Positions 33,463 to 44,960 of a stretch of DNA of 64,000 nt are shown here, one piece after another; position 1 is the first letter of the stretch, and the number at the start of each line of letters is the position of its first letter. Source of the stretch: Phaseolus vulgaris (lineage: Eukaryota > Streptophyta > Magnoliopsida > Fabales > Fabaceae); NCBI RefSeq assembly GCF_000499845.2, contig NC_023756.2:33541406-33605405 (forward strand). Direction: 5' to 3'. The notes below the pieces were generated by a model that made no database searches, was not told where the DNA came from, and saw only the letters and a list, made by a program, of their open reading frames with translations. The translations under genes and the position numbers were made by a program.

Positions 33463-34645
33463 CTACAAGTAATCTCTCAGGAAACCGTTCTTCACCAACT
33501 CATCTAGCTGGTGCCCCAGCACCAGACAGTTGCGTATCGGGTGACCGGACGCTTGGTGGAACTCGCACCAGGCGTTCTTGTTGGGCCTGAGCTTCTTGTC
33601 GGTCGTGGGGGGGATCTTCAGCCTCTCTGCTATGTTGGGGATAACGATGAGATCCTTCAATTCTACCACGAAGTCGTGCCTCGGCGGTACGTTCTCTCTC
33701 CGTGTCCCCTGGTTGGAGGCTTTCTTGGTTGGTAGGGTTGCGGCTTCGCGAGGGTCTTCTTCTTTGTCGATGCCTCATGCACCCTTACGGGTTGAAGTCA
33801 TCCTGATGCACGCGGGCGCGTGGGAACCACACACGTGCACTTCTCGTTAAGCTCCCCTTCTGCCGCGATATAAGCCACCGCGCGACGCCTTATCTCGGCG
33901 AAAGTCTTGGGGCGATTCCTGATAAGTGATTCACTGAAAGGTCCTGGCACAATGCCCTTTCGAAACGCGTGCACAATCATCGTTTCGTCTTTGAGGTTCA
34001 GCCTCAGCACCTGTGCTTTGAAACGGTGAAGGAACTCCTTCAGGGACTCTCCTAGATATTGTCTGATGTCAAAGAGATCATAAGAGATGGATGGGGGAGC
34101 CCGATTCGTGATGTACTGTGCCCTAAACAGCTTTGTGAGTTGCGGGAACGACGTCACGTGGCCATCAAGGAGACTGATGAACCAATCCATCGCTGTTCTC
34201 ACCAGAGTGCTCATGAACAACTTACACCGCACCACATCAGAGCCCCCAACCAACATCATCTGTGTATGGAAAGCCGTGAGATGGGCCTCTGGGTCCTCCG
34301 TACCAGTGAAGGTAACTTTGGGCTCTACGAACGTGGCTGGTATCACGACATCCATGATCTCTTGCGAGAACGGCATCGGAAACTCCTTGGGCAGCGTCAC
34401 AGGTTCTTGATCTTCCTCCTCACGTTCGCCTGCATGACTTTGCATATCCCTGCACAATTCCTCATTCAATCGGCGCAGTTCTTCGTTTGTCGCCCGCGAC
34501 GCAGCCAAGTCTACCTGGATTCGTTCTTGGTTCGCTCTTGACGCAGCTACTTCTTCTCGAAGGGCCTACATCGTTTCCATAACCTGTTGTAGGGTGAGAC
34601 TTTCCCCCCCGTTCGGTGCAACAGGTCCTTGCCTCGTATTTCTCA
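33463..34645 (-). pseudogene. gypsy-2 gag
   Basis: Retrotransposon gag domain clearly readable (FPMPFSQEIMD, CKLFMSTL, YDLFDIRQYLGESLKEFL, PGPFSESLIR, FAEIRRRAVAYIAAE), with the zinc-binding-like C-x2-H-x4-H-x4-C (CEFHQASGHPIRNC) near the end. Probable start ATG at 34645. Breaks: TAG at 34566-34568, a frame change between about 33700 and 33850, and TAG at 33463-33465. Gag would form the virus-like particle. The same C-x2-H-x4-H-x4-C pattern occurs in gypsy-1, so it is a lineage feature rather than damage. Confidence 0.85.
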
Positions 34646-34702
34646 TCTCCTGGATCTTTCTGGTTCTTGCTGGTGGGACAATGTTTTGGATCGTGCCCCA
34701 CA

Positions 34703-34712
34703 GTGGGCGCCA
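34703..34712 (-). other. gypsy-2 primer-binding site
   Basis: TGGCGCCCAC on the minus strand, two nucleotides inside the 5' LTR. It is complementary to a tRNA ending in GGCGCCA. Identical sequence and spacing occur in gypsy-1 and gypsy-3. Confidence 0.85.
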
Positions 34713-34714
34713 AA

Positions 34715-35554
34715 TGTTCCTGCCAGTTGACTCGAGGGCCTTCGTACGTCTCGCGATACTCCCACGCCCGATTCTTTGTGCCTTCGTTCGTGCCTTTCTC
34801 TCGATCAAACACCTGAAATCACAAAGACAAGGGGTGCTCTAGAGGTCGTTTGCACTCCGACGCTCAAGTCAATCTAAGGGCTAGGAAACACCAAAACTGT
34901 TTTACGTGTGTGTTTTAAGCGGCACAAATGAATAGTGTACCTTACTAAGTTTGTTACTTCCCTTTATATAGCCTAGGTTTTCCACTGTTTTCGTTACCCA
35001 AAATAGGCTTTCTAAGGGGGTGGGCCCCAGCTCTGTCGTTACCCACTCTTAGGATAACCTAGCGTGTGGGGTTCCCTATCTGGAGTGCAACCTCTGACGG
35101 GACAACCACCTGGATGCATCCTCGTGCATCTGATCTCTGGGGTCACCCGTCCTGGGAGCGCCCTAGCTGTCCACGGGCCACGCATGCAGCTCACCCCCGA
35201 GACGTGACCCTCATAGGTCGTATCTTTCCGAACGGCTCTATACTTGTGTTACGCCTGAACGTGTCATCCACACCACATGCATGGGCCCTCGTGACCTAGT
35301 TTTCTCCCTACTGATAATTGGTGTGTGGTCTGGGATCCACCTTTCGTGGCCTAGCTCCGTTGTTTGAGTCACCGATGTCCGACCTCTCTACACTGTCTAG
35401 TGACACGTCGACACATCCTAGTGACCGATGTCTGACCACTCTTCGGTATCTTGGCGCATGTGCCTCGCGAGTTGAACCACGCTGCTCGTGGGACCCAGCT
35501 TACGTGGCCCCTTTACTACCAGTGGTCAACTATGCCCGATGACTGGTCGGTACA
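34715..35554 (-). repeat. gypsy-2 5' LTR
   Basis: 840 bp, a few percent different from the 3' LTR by eye. Confidence 0.92.
34961..34970 (-). promoter_or_regulatory. gypsy-2 5' LTR TATA box
   Basis: TATATAAAGG on the minus strand, conserved in both LTRs, with CCTAGGC just upstream; the likely start region of the element transcript. Confidence 0.6.
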
Positions 35555-35559
35555 AAAAC

Positions 35560-36770
35560 TCATCCCAAAATAAATTGTACATAACCTAAAAGTATTAACT
35601 ATATTTATAATAAAAATAAAAATATTATATGTAATTATAATAAAATAAAAAAAATTATATACCTTAATAAAAATAAATAGTTATATATTCGATTATATAT
35701 TGCATATAATAATTATGTTATTAGTTTAATGTTTTAAAATATATAAATGATTGTTTTATTTAAATAATATGTTTGATACATTTGTTAAACATAATACAAT
35801 AACTAAATTTAATAATTAAAATATAAATTTATTAAATGTCTAATTATTTAAACCTTAATTAGGTAAATATCAACTTTAAAGTTTAATATATATAATACTT
35901 ACGTTTTTAAATTTATAAGTTTCTGGTAAACATTAAATTGTTATTTAGAAAAAATAAATATTTATAAAATTTAATATACTAGATATTTAAAAAATATAAA
36001 TATTATTTAATTAAAATATAATTAACTATCTTAACAACTTTTCACCTCCCCCTCTATCAAAAATTTCTCACTTTCCTCTCTAGACTTACCACTCCTCCCT
36101 TTCTCAATTACCCTTACAATATTTATTAATGTATGTGAAACCTTACTCTTATCTCTCACATAATTTTATTTTAAAGACACATGCATTCTCACCACTTCTT
36201 GTTTTCTCTTCTTTGTAAATAAGTACGTACTCTCATCCTCATTTTTTTTTTCTATTTTTTCTGGTTTTATTCCAATTGTTCCATCTTCTTTACATGCATT
36301 GCATTTTTGTATATAATTTTTGTATTGGTTTACAATTTTCATCATCAAGCGCATGGAGTTTGGTCCTTTGGTTGAATTAAGGCGAGTGACTATTCGTCCA
36401 ACGCGCTCTTTGCTCAAATTCCCCTTGCTCACTCAGCTCTCAAATGAGTAAGTTTCTCAATTTCTTTTTCATATGACACTACAACTGTAAACCAAACCAT
36501 GTTTTGTTTTCTGTGTTTTATATATCCACATGCGTAGAAGTCATTAATACAAAGGAGTAAAGAAGACCTAGTTGAGAAAGCAACACCACGATGAAGATGA
36601 AACATAACTATATATAAATAATAAAATAAATAATGCGGATACACAAACATTTCCAGTACTTCTCATCAATTGGATTTAGATTCATTGAAAATTGATTCAA
36701 ATTTAATATGGTATTAATTTAATTTTTAAAAAAGTTCAAATTTGATTTTTAAATATATATATTTTTATTA
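35560..36770. other. CACTA interior, AT-rich, no gene recognised
   Basis: Contains an 88-residue minus-strand frame (36166-36432, rich in Lys and Glu) with no recognisable family. It could be a captured fragment but nothing supports that. Confidence 0.4.
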
Positions 36771-36954
36771 TTTCACAATTTGTGTGGGCTTAACCCATAC
36801 TAACATTTTAAATTATTTCAAATTTGTGTCTGCTAAACCTATTCATGAGTTTAATTTAATTTAATTAGTGTCCAAGAAGTGTAGGCTACACCCACACTAG
36901 CCTCAAATTTTGTGGCAGTTCGTACATATGCGGAAGGATGTAACACGTGTCCAC

Positions 36955-37120
36955 ATTGTGTAGGTTTAGCCCACACAAAATGCGTCCACGTTGCATAGGT
37001 TTAGCCCACTCAAAATGTGTTCACGTTGTGTAGTTTTAGCCTACTCAAAATGCGTCCATTTTTGCATAGGTTTAGCCTACTCAAATTGCTTCCATTTTAC
37101 GTAGGTTTAGTCCACTAAAA
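36955..37120. repeat. CACTA subterminal 35-bp repeats
   Basis: TAGGTTTAGCCCAC-like words start at 36961, 36996, 37031, 37067 and 37102 (period 35-36), in a context of GTGGGC words. Such arrays next to the terminus are where CACTA transposase binds. Confidence 0.85.
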
Positions 37121-37285
37121 TTACTACAACCATTCAATCCCACGCTAAAATTTTAGCATCAAAGGTATTAGCTTCCATTTTAGGTTTGAAGTTGAACCTA
37201 CGCTAAGAGCGATTTTGCGTGGGTTTTTTTTCCTGTTTGTGTCTCTCAAAGACCTACACTATTTATCTTATTTCTTGTAGTGTCA

Positions 37286-37872
37286 GGATGACACTGACTA
37301 TGGAAAGCTTCCTCTCCTTGGTCCCCGAGAAAGAACTATTCTCCGTCGACATCGAGCTGCAATATCGGGGACTGGGGGTCATTCAGCTAGTTGCTGATAT
37401 TAGAAACCGGAAGGTTGAAGAGATCTCCCGGCTAAAACATGATTTGGTTGAGACCACCAGTTCACTAAAGTCATCCTTGGGGGCAGTGTCGGCCTTCGAG
37501 TCTAGGATGGCCAAAGCTGGCACCAACCTCAAGCTAGAAAAAATGGAGAGAGAGAAGGCGGTTGAGGTGGATGAGCTGAAGAAAGCCCTTAAGGAGTCCA
37601 AGGCAAGGATCTCCGTGCTGGAGACCGAGAAGGCCTCAGTGGAAGTCAAGCTTGACATGACCCAAGATGATATCTTGGTGATGCTGGGTAAAAGCTTCGA
37701 TCAGGCCATCCGACAGACCTACCTTTTCTATAATGGGCCACCACCGGTTGGTGCTTTCGACGCCACTAAGGACGTCTGTGAGGGCTGATTGGTGCCCTTT
37801 AATGAATTGGAGGCCTTGAAGAATGCGGCATTGAGGACGTTGAAGATGAAGACCATTAGGTTTAGTCTTTAA
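37286..37872 (+). pseudogene. gypsy-3 antisense extra ORF, C-terminal part
   Basis: Plus-strand frame, opposite to gag-pol. It encodes a charged, heptad-rich coiled coil (about residues 45-165 of the visible frame, with LKLEKMEREKAVEVDELKKA) followed by a short C-terminal tail ending TAA at 37870-37872. A TGA at 37786-37788 interrupts it; the frame continues beyond. The start is lost because the CACTA terminus (37282) cuts into it. The same kind of ORF, with an N-terminal domain, lies in the same place in gypsy-1 (51617-54029). The coil resembles proteins annotated as putative plant transposon proteins; role unknown. Confidence 0.75.
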
Positions 37873-38090
37873 TGCCTTTTTGCTTCCTCGGGCCAGGGTG
37901 TGACCCTCTTTTCTTTTGTTCCTCTGGGCTAGGGTGTGGCCTCCTCCTTCTTCTTTTATGAATATATTTGTCGTTATTCCTCATACCTGTTTTACATAAT
38001 GCACAAGTTATAATAATCAACCTTTTAGGTGTTAATCGGTCAGAGCACCCGTAGATAATTTATCTGGTAGTGTTGCTTGATCGGACCAAG

Positions 38091-38368
38091 TCTTTAGGTG
38101 TCGGGAAGGAATACCGATTAAGGTATCATCCTTGGTCGAACATAGTCTTTAGGTGTCGAGAGGGAATACCGATTAAGGTATCATCCTTGGCCGAACCGAG
38201 TGTTTAGGTATCGGGAGGGAATACCAATTAAGGTACGCGTCCTTGGCCGAACCGAGTAAGGTATTTGAAGGGAATACCGATTAAGATATGAGTCCTTGGC
38301 TGAACCGAGTCTTTAGGTATCGGGAGGGAATACCGATTAAGGTATGCATCCTTGGCCGAACCAAGTGC
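38091..38368. repeat. gypsy-3 3' UTR tandem array, about 55-bp unit
   Basis: (T/G)TTTAGGT(A/G)TCGGGAGGGAATACC anchors begin at about 38091, 38146, 38201, 38256 (degenerate) and 38310, period 54-55. It occupies the same position, between integrase and antisense ORF, as the arrays of gypsy-1 and gypsy-2, with an unrelated unit. Confidence 0.9.
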
Positions 38369-38422
38369 TGCGAAAGTACATAAATTTAACTTGTATGTTT
38401 AAAGACACAGATTTGAAAAGAA

Positions 38423-38480
38423 AGGCCTCATTAAAACCTTCCCGACCAAAAACCTTCCTTAGGGAAAAAACGGTCGTGCG
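38423..38480 (-). other. Conserved noncoding block, gypsy-3 copy
   Basis: GGCCTCATTAAAACC, then CCTTAGGGAAAAAA, matching the blocks in gypsy-1 and gypsy-2. Confidence 0.75.
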
Positions 38481-38499
38481 AGGAAAAAGTTCATAATTT

Positions 38500-39652
38500 T
38501 ATTGATTTCAACTGTAAAAAAATTGAGGTGTGTGGCATTCCACCTACTCGGTACAATTTTGCTTGATAACTACTCTAGGTGGTATGCCCCTAGCTGCAAC
38601 ATCTCGGATTCGAAAGGGGCCTTTCCAGTTGGACGAGAATTTGTCGTTAGTCTTCCTAGCTTCACTTCGCATCCTCTAGACGAGATCCTCTTTCTGAAAG
38701 CTTCTTGCCTAAACCTTCACATTGTATTGCCTGGCCGACCAGAGTATGCTTGCAACTTCACGAATTTTTCTCTTGTCTTGGAGCTCGTTTAGCAGGTCGA
38801 GACCGACAAACATGCTCTCCTAATTTACGGAAAAATCAAAGAGTTGCCTACTAAGGGTTGACTCCCCCACCTCGACCAGGATCATGGCCTCGGTGCTGTA
38901 GGTTAGGTTGTAGGGTGTCTGCTGCATCAAGGTTTGGGGCATGCAGCGGTACGCCCATAAGACTTCTACTAATTCTTTAGTCAATCGCCCTTTCATCGTA
39001 CCAAACCGCTTCTTTAACTCATTAAGGATAACCTTATTTGTTGCTTCAGCTTGCTCGTTGGTCTAAGGATGCTCGATCGAGCTTGTTATTGACTTGATGC
39101 CAAGACCCTCGTAAAAAGACTAAAGTCCTCGGTCAATGAATTTTAGATCGTTATCAGTTATGATGGTGTGGGGAAATCCGAACAGGCACACTATGCTTCT
39201 CCACACAAAATTTTGGACGTTCTTGGTCTAGATGGAGGCGAGGGGCTCGACTTCGATCCATTTGGTGAAGTAGTCCACTCCGACCAAGAGGAATTTTGTT
39301 TTCCCTTTTCCCAGGCTGATGGGACCGATGATGTCCATTCCCAGATGGTGAATGGCCATGGTGACACCATGCTGTGGAGTGTCTCGTGCTTGAGGTGAGA
39401 TAGGGGGTCGTACTCCTGACACTTAGTGCATTTCTTCACATATTCTACGCAGTCGCTCTGCACGGTTAGCCAAAAGTATTCGACTTTGAGCACTTTCGAA
39501 GCCATCATTCTCCCGCCCGAGTGGTTTCCACACGCCCTCTCATGGATCTCTTGGAGGATATACTCGTCCTGCTCCTTGGTAACACACTTCAGCAACGACA
39601 TGAAGTATCCTCTTTTGTAGAGGTCCTGATCATGGTATATATGGCACACCAC
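38500..39652 (-). pseudogene. gypsy-3 integrase relic
   Basis: On the minus strand the zinc-binding H-H-C-C region (HERACGNHSGG...CTKCQEY), then core-domain words (GMDIIGPI, VDYFTKWIE), a TDN motif and a degraded catalytic-Glu region can be followed across several frame changes and stops to about 38500. Integrase would insert the cDNA; this copy cannot. Confidence 0.8.
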
Positions 39653-40047
39653 TACCGCATCGTCTGATCCTTTTCCGACTTACACATGTCAAGCTCCAAG
39701 TATTGAATGATCGGGGTCATCCATGTGTCGCCTTCGTTATGGCTAAGCATTCGGCCTCTCCCACACTTGTGGTTTTTAGACAAATCAGAACCACAAATTT
39801 GTGGTGGCTCTTCTTCTTAGTCGAAGCGAGCCGAGACAACGCGTTAACCCTCGTGTTGTCTTCTCTGAGGATGTGCTCCACCGTTACCCTTTTAAACCGG
39901 GCGATGAGGTTGGAGATTGTATAGTAGTACCTCTACAGAAAGGTTTCTTCTCCTCAAATTCCCCCTTTATCTGACCGAACACCAACTAGGAGTCGCTTTT
40001 ACATGTTACTTCACGAGCTCCCATGTCGTACACCAAGTTTAAACCGG

Positions 40048-41430
40048 TTAGGATGACTTCGTCCTAGCCTGGTTGTTGGTGGCTTTGAACTCAAATTTAA
40101 GTGCATGCTCGAGAATGAGGTCTCTTGGACCCTCGAGGAATACACCCGCTCCATATGCTACCTTGTTGGACGACCCATCAGCATACACCGTCCATTCGAC
40201 CGAAAGGTCCTGCTGGGGAGTTACCTTGACCAAGAAGATAGCCAAGCATTGGGACTTTATCGCACCCCTAGACTCATACTGGATATCATATTTCGAGAGC
40301 TCTACTGACCACCCTCTCATGCGCCCTACAAGATCTGGCTTAGATAGAATTTTAAAGATTGGGTAGTCAGTTCTCACCGTAATGGTGTGATTGTGGAATT
40401 AAGGTCTCATCTGTCTGGTTGTGAAGACTAAGGCGAATGCTACCTTTTCTATCATCTCGTACTTTGTCTCGGCCGCGTGGAGCGTCCGTTTAACGAAGTA
40501 CACAGGGCGCTCTTCCTTTTTCACCTCCTGCACAAGAACTGCACTCATCGCATCTTCCGAGACCGACACGTAGACTATCATTAGCTGATCGAGTCTCAAC
40601 TTCTGAGTCACTACTGGTGAGGATAAGAACGCTTTAACCTATCGGAATATTTCTTTACGCTTCTTGTCTCAGCTGAGCTTTGCTGCTTTACGAAGTAGTT
40701 GCACCATTAGTCGCATTCACTCGGCTAGCCGAGGGATGAACCTTGAGAGGGCGGTAAGACACCCTATGAGATGCTGCACCTCCTTCATGTTCTGAGGGCT
40801 TCTCATCTCGGTTATGGTCCGACATTTGTCCGGATTAGCCTCAATTCCCCGGTGCGTTAACATAAAACTCAGGAATTTTCCTTCCTCAACACCGAACGCA
40901 CACTTCTTGAGGTTGAACTTCATATTCGTCCTCCTTAAAGCCTCGAATACTTCCTTCAAGTCCTTGATGTTTTGGTCACATGAGTTTGACTTTACCACTA
41001 TGTCGTTCATGTAGATCTCCATGTTCTGGTCAATCATCCCTCTAAAGACCTTATCCATGAGCCTCTGGTAGGTTGCTTCAGCATTCTTCAAGCCGAACGA
41101 CATTACTTCGTAGTAGTAGTTCGCACTGTCTGTCATGAAGATGATTTTTTCCTTGTCTCTCGGAGGCATGCTTATCTGGTTATAGCCAGAATATGCTTCT
41201 AAGAAATTGAGAATTTTGTGGCCGGTTGCACCATCTACCAGTCGATCGATGTTAGGAAATGGATACGATACCTTTGGGCACGCCTTGTTGAGATTCGTAT
41301 AGTCCACACACATCATCCACTTGCCGTTAGCCTTGGTGACCATGACCACGTTGGTCAACCAAGTGGTGTATCGGGCCTCCCGTATAAACTCGGCCGATAA
41401 GAGCTTTTCGGCTTCATCGCTTGTCGCCAA
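40048..41430 (-). pseudogene. gypsy-3 reverse transcriptase and two RNase H domains
   Basis: One frame with several stops. RT: WLTNVVMVTKANGKW, then NFLEAYSGYNQ (Glu where the first catalytic Asp is expected), FGLKNAEATYQRLMDKVF and YMNDIVV, in which the second catalytic residue pair YxDD reads YMND. Both changes would abolish polymerase activity. The gypsy-type RNase H follows (about 40399-40611), then a second domain beginning VEWTVYADGSSN (about 40170) that matches the additional, archaeal-type RNase H typical of Tat elements. Confidence 0.88.
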
Positions 41431-41618
41431 CCATTTTTCCTCCCGCAGCTTACGCTTCTTCTAGACAATTGGTTGTGCCTCCTTATAAAATGACAACCTG
41501 TGTGTGATTATATCCAGGCTTACCCCCGACAAATCAGATATTGTCCAGGCAAAAATATATACATTCTTCTTCAATGCCTGGTGTATTTCCTCAGCCTCGG
41601 CTGCTGTTATAGTCGTTC

Positions 41619-42319
41619 CTACACAGGTGATATGATCTTCGTCGAGCAGAGGTACTTGGCGAAGATCCTTCTTAGCCTCAAGCCTCGGCTCGGTAGTTCG
41701 GGATCCAGATCAACTAGAGCGACCATATGTTCTTTGCGCTCTACCTGAGCTTCTCTTCGAGGGGACTTCCCTCCTCGAGAGGATTTCTGCCCAGGGGATC
41801 GGTCGTGGTAGGTATCTTGTCGCGTGGGCTCTACCCTTAGACTTGTCGCGTAACATTCTCGTGCTACCCTCTGATCGACATGCACCGTAAGAATGTCTCT
41901 TGATGCCGACGGAAACTTCATTACTAGATGGGGTGTAGAGATGGTCGCCCTCAACCTATTGTAGGAGGTGTTGGCATCTATCACTAGATATCGGACCTTC
42001 ATGGTCTTGTTCGCTTCACCTTGGACGAAGTTGGTGTATGGCTCAATATAGCCTCGGGTGCTTGCTCTCTCACCCGAGAAGCCGATACTTGATCATCATA
42101 CGACTTCATCTTCTCCTCGAATATCCTCATCTGCTTAAACGTCTTCCAGTAACGGATGTCCATCGAACTCCTCTGATCCACCAACGTTTTCATGATGGTA
42201 AAATTGTCTATATCAACCGATATGACCATGGGGTCATCCTGTGAAGGATCGACACCCTTGAAGTCCTCGTTTGTGAATGTGATGGGTGGCATCCTCGGTC
42301 GGAAAGAGACAGTGTTCAT
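41619..42319 (-). pseudogene. gypsy-3 protease region
   Basis: Two frames cover a decayed retropepsin: TLVDQRSSMDI has Arg where gypsy-2 has the active-site-loop Gly (DQGSS). Then a KVRYLVIDANTSYNRL-like segment follows in another frame. Inactive. Confidence 0.75.
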
Positions 42320-42798
42320 CTATTGTACCACCGTCAGATGTTTCTTACTTACCGTGTTGGAGCCTCCTCCCCCGACAATGGTATTGATTACCTCTCGGCC
42401 ACCTCTTCCTTCACCCATTTCCTTTCTCGAAGGGTCATCCTGCCTTGTCTGACGCTTTGGTCTACGATCATCCTCTCTCGTCCTCCAAGGGGTATAGTCC
42501 CTCCGTCCAGTAGTCTCCTCCCTCCTAGAGGACCGCTTCGAGCCCCGACTCCCTTCTACGAACTGACGGAGATGTCCAACTTGGATAAGTTCTTCAATCT
42601 TATCCTTCAGCGCCTAACACTCTTTAGTGGCATGCCCATTGTTCCTGCGGTACCGACATCGTTCTCAGGGCTCACAACCCTTCTTGGTGATGGGATCAGA
42701 TCGGCGCTTAGAGACTCATCCAAAATTCTCCCCCTGTTGACACTAAAAGGAGTGTACCTCGCGAACAAGGCCCCCCAGTTATCCCTGTGCCTATCTCC

Positions 42799-43751
42799 TC
42801 ATTCGGCAGCAGGTCGGCTCAGACGCTCCTTCTCTTTATCCTTCCCATTATCGCCTCCTGCCTCAACTCTGGCTTGATTTCTGAACTCTCTCAGCTCTTT
42901 CAACTGCATGAACTTAGTGGCTCTGTGCCAAAGCTCATCCAGATTTGCAGCTGGCTCCATGCATAAACTATTGTTAAACGACCCCAACCGTAGGGCCATG
43001 ATCATGTGAAGCATGGCCACGTCCGGACTCAGATTCTGGATGTTCAAAACTATCTTTCCGAACCTCTCCATAAACAGCCTTAGAGACTCCCCCTTCTTCT
43101 AGCAAATATTGATAAGAGCTATAGAAGTTAGGTGATGCGCTAGGCTGGTAACAAACTGTGTCCCGAACTTGGATACCACTCGAAACAGTCGATGGAGTTT
43201 GGAGGAAGCCTTGTGAACCAGCTCAAGGCTCCTCCCTTCAACGAGGTGGGGAAAACCCAGCACCGGACCACGTTGTTCGAGGTGTATAAGTTCATGTGCG
43301 TGGTGTACACATTCTTGTGCTAATCAGGACCGGTCGTTTCGTCGTAGCAGTCCATGTTGAAACCTTTCCACACTGCCGACAAATGTGCCCCCATTATATG
43401 GTTGGTGAATGGATGTCGACGATATACATCCAAGGTACTGGTCGTTGGCACCGACCTGTTCAGATAAGACTCACCCTCGATTTCTTGGGTGTAAATTGCT
43501 CTCGGCTCCTCAATAGTTTTGGGGCCAGTAGGGTGGATGAAGGACTTCCTAGCTGGGTTGCCCGGTCCGAAAGATGGACCTCCTTCCACCCACTTCATTT
43601 TGATCTCTTCATTCTCCCTCCGGAAAGCAAGAATATCCTCTTCACTCCTCCACTGCATCTCCTCATTCTCTCTCTTCATCTCGGTTATTTCCCTCTGCAA
43701 AGATACCAAGAGCGCCATTTGCTCAGCATCATACATCTTCTCATTCACCAT
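42799..43751 (-). pseudogene. gypsy-3 gag relic
   Basis: N-terminal part with a coiled coil (EITEMKRENEEMQWRSEEDI) and a C-terminal gag part (NLDELWHRATKFMQLKELREF) in different frames, with stops between. A 5' leader and PBS lie upstream. Confidence 0.75.
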
Positions 43752-43806
43752 GCTTCTAGTCGATACTATCTACTTTCTTCTTCGTACTGATTCTCTCGGC
43801 CCTATA

Positions 43807-43816
43807 GTGGGCGCCA
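43807..43816 (-). other. gypsy-3 primer-binding site
   Basis: TGGCGCCCAC, 2 nt from the LTR, as in gypsy-1 and gypsy-2. Confidence 0.8.
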
Positions 43817-43875
43817 ATTGTTCTCAAACGGGGTTGGAACCAAGAGAACGATTCAAATTGCTCCTCGGTCGGTCG

Positions 43876-44960
43876 TGTAGAACATGGAAGCTTTGATGAA
43901 CAAAATATGTGATGAAGACTTGATGCTTTACTACTTTGATTGAAGCTTAGTTCTTGGGTGTTTACAATTCTTGTAAAGATCATTCTTAATCCTATACACA
44001 AACTGAATCAACCTGTTTTAAAAGAGAAAAATGTTTTTTCTAAGCAAAGAGAAAAACAACCGGTTGAATTCACGATATAATCAATTATTTTATACTTAGC
44101 TTATTTGAAGCATTTCAAAACTGTTTTTGACTTGGTTGATTAACTGTCAAAACCAATTCAACCAAATAAAATGACATTTCAACTAGTTGATTGTCACATT
44201 TCTTAACAACTTTTCAAAAACCTGTTAAATCTGTTCTTAGTTGAATTAAAACTGATTTGACTCGTGATTAACTGCCTAAAACAACTAGATTTAAGAGCTA
44301 TAAATATGGTTTCTCTTTGTATTAAAAAGGACACAGAAAGTGAGATTGAAAACGTTTGTGAGAAGAGATTTGATTCAAATTTTTGCAAGATTGCCTAAAA
44401 GTTGTGCATTAGTTCAAGAACTGGTCTTAGGAGCTCCGTGATTCCTGAAAGACCAGGTGTAATCTGTTCCTTTTTTATTCTTGTAATTGTTACTTTTCTA
44501 TACTTGTAAAGTGTGTAAACCTGTAAGGTCAGAGGGTGTTCTGACTGTGGTTGTGTGAAAGGGAAAGAGGGTGAGTGTTCTTGGGTTATCAAGATCACCT
44601 CTTTGTGGCTTTGAGTGTGTGTAATATGTGATTGCTAGTGGAAAATCCAGTGGTTGTTTTGGGGACTGGATGTATCTCAAAGGTTGAGTGAACTAGTATA
44701 AATTGATGGTGTAATCTCTCTCTCTCACTCATTATAAACTGTTTGATTTGTTTTTGTTGTTTCTGCTGCTATAAACAACTGGTAAAAATGAAGTTTCAAC
44801 CAATTGTTTTTCTGCAAACAGTTTCAATTGTTTTGTTTGTTTGGCTTCCTTGATTACTCTTTCTGGGATTGTTGATAAAACTTCATTCTTATCCAATCTT
44901 TGCGAAAATATTTTGTCAAACAATTCACCACCCCTCTTGTTTAGGCTATTAATTCTAATA
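43876..44960 (+). mobile_element. Solo LTR in the gypsy-3 LTR
   Basis: A 1085-bp insertion flanked by the perfect 5-bp repeat GGTCG (43871-43875, 44961-44965). It begins TG and ends TA (CA changed by a transition, probably). It has no ORF or internal region. A TATA-like CTATAAATAT lies at 44298-44307 and several Rich CAAC/GTTG inverted words (for example CAACCGGTTG near 44058) precede it. Copia-type by overall look, lineage not determined. Confidence 0.8.
44298..44307 (+). promoter_or_regulatory. Solo LTR TATA-like box
   Basis: CTATAAATAT about 420 bp into the LTR; the only basis for assigning plus orientation. Confidence 0.45.

Larger units (their letters stand above)
30278..35554 (-). mobile_element. 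gypsy-2: internally deleted Tat gypsy with TSD
   Basis: Two LTRs (30278-31120, 843 bp; 34715-35554, 840 bp) with TG...CA ends and the perfect 5-bp target duplication AAAAC (30273-30277, 35555-35559). On the minus strand: PBS TGGCGCCCAC after a 2-nt spacer, gag, protease, then only the thumb of RT and the start of RNase H, the last codons of integrase, a conserved noncoding block, a 150-bp tandem array, and a PPT. The RT core, most of RNase H and integrase, and the antisense ORF are deleted. Non-autonomous. Confidence 0.93.
28372..37282. mobile_element. CACTA-like element splitting gypsy-3
   Basis: The right end is clear: ATTTCTTGTAGTG (37270-37282) is the inverted CACTACAAGAAAT terminus of plant CACTA transposons, preceded by an array of 35-bp subterminal repeats. 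The left end is tentative: CACTAAAG at 28372, flanked by CCA against TCA on the right, with one TTTAGCCCAT-type subterminal word near 28446. No transposase was found, so it is non-autonomous or gutted. Gypsy-2 and a Helitron 5' end lie inside. Confidence 0.55.
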
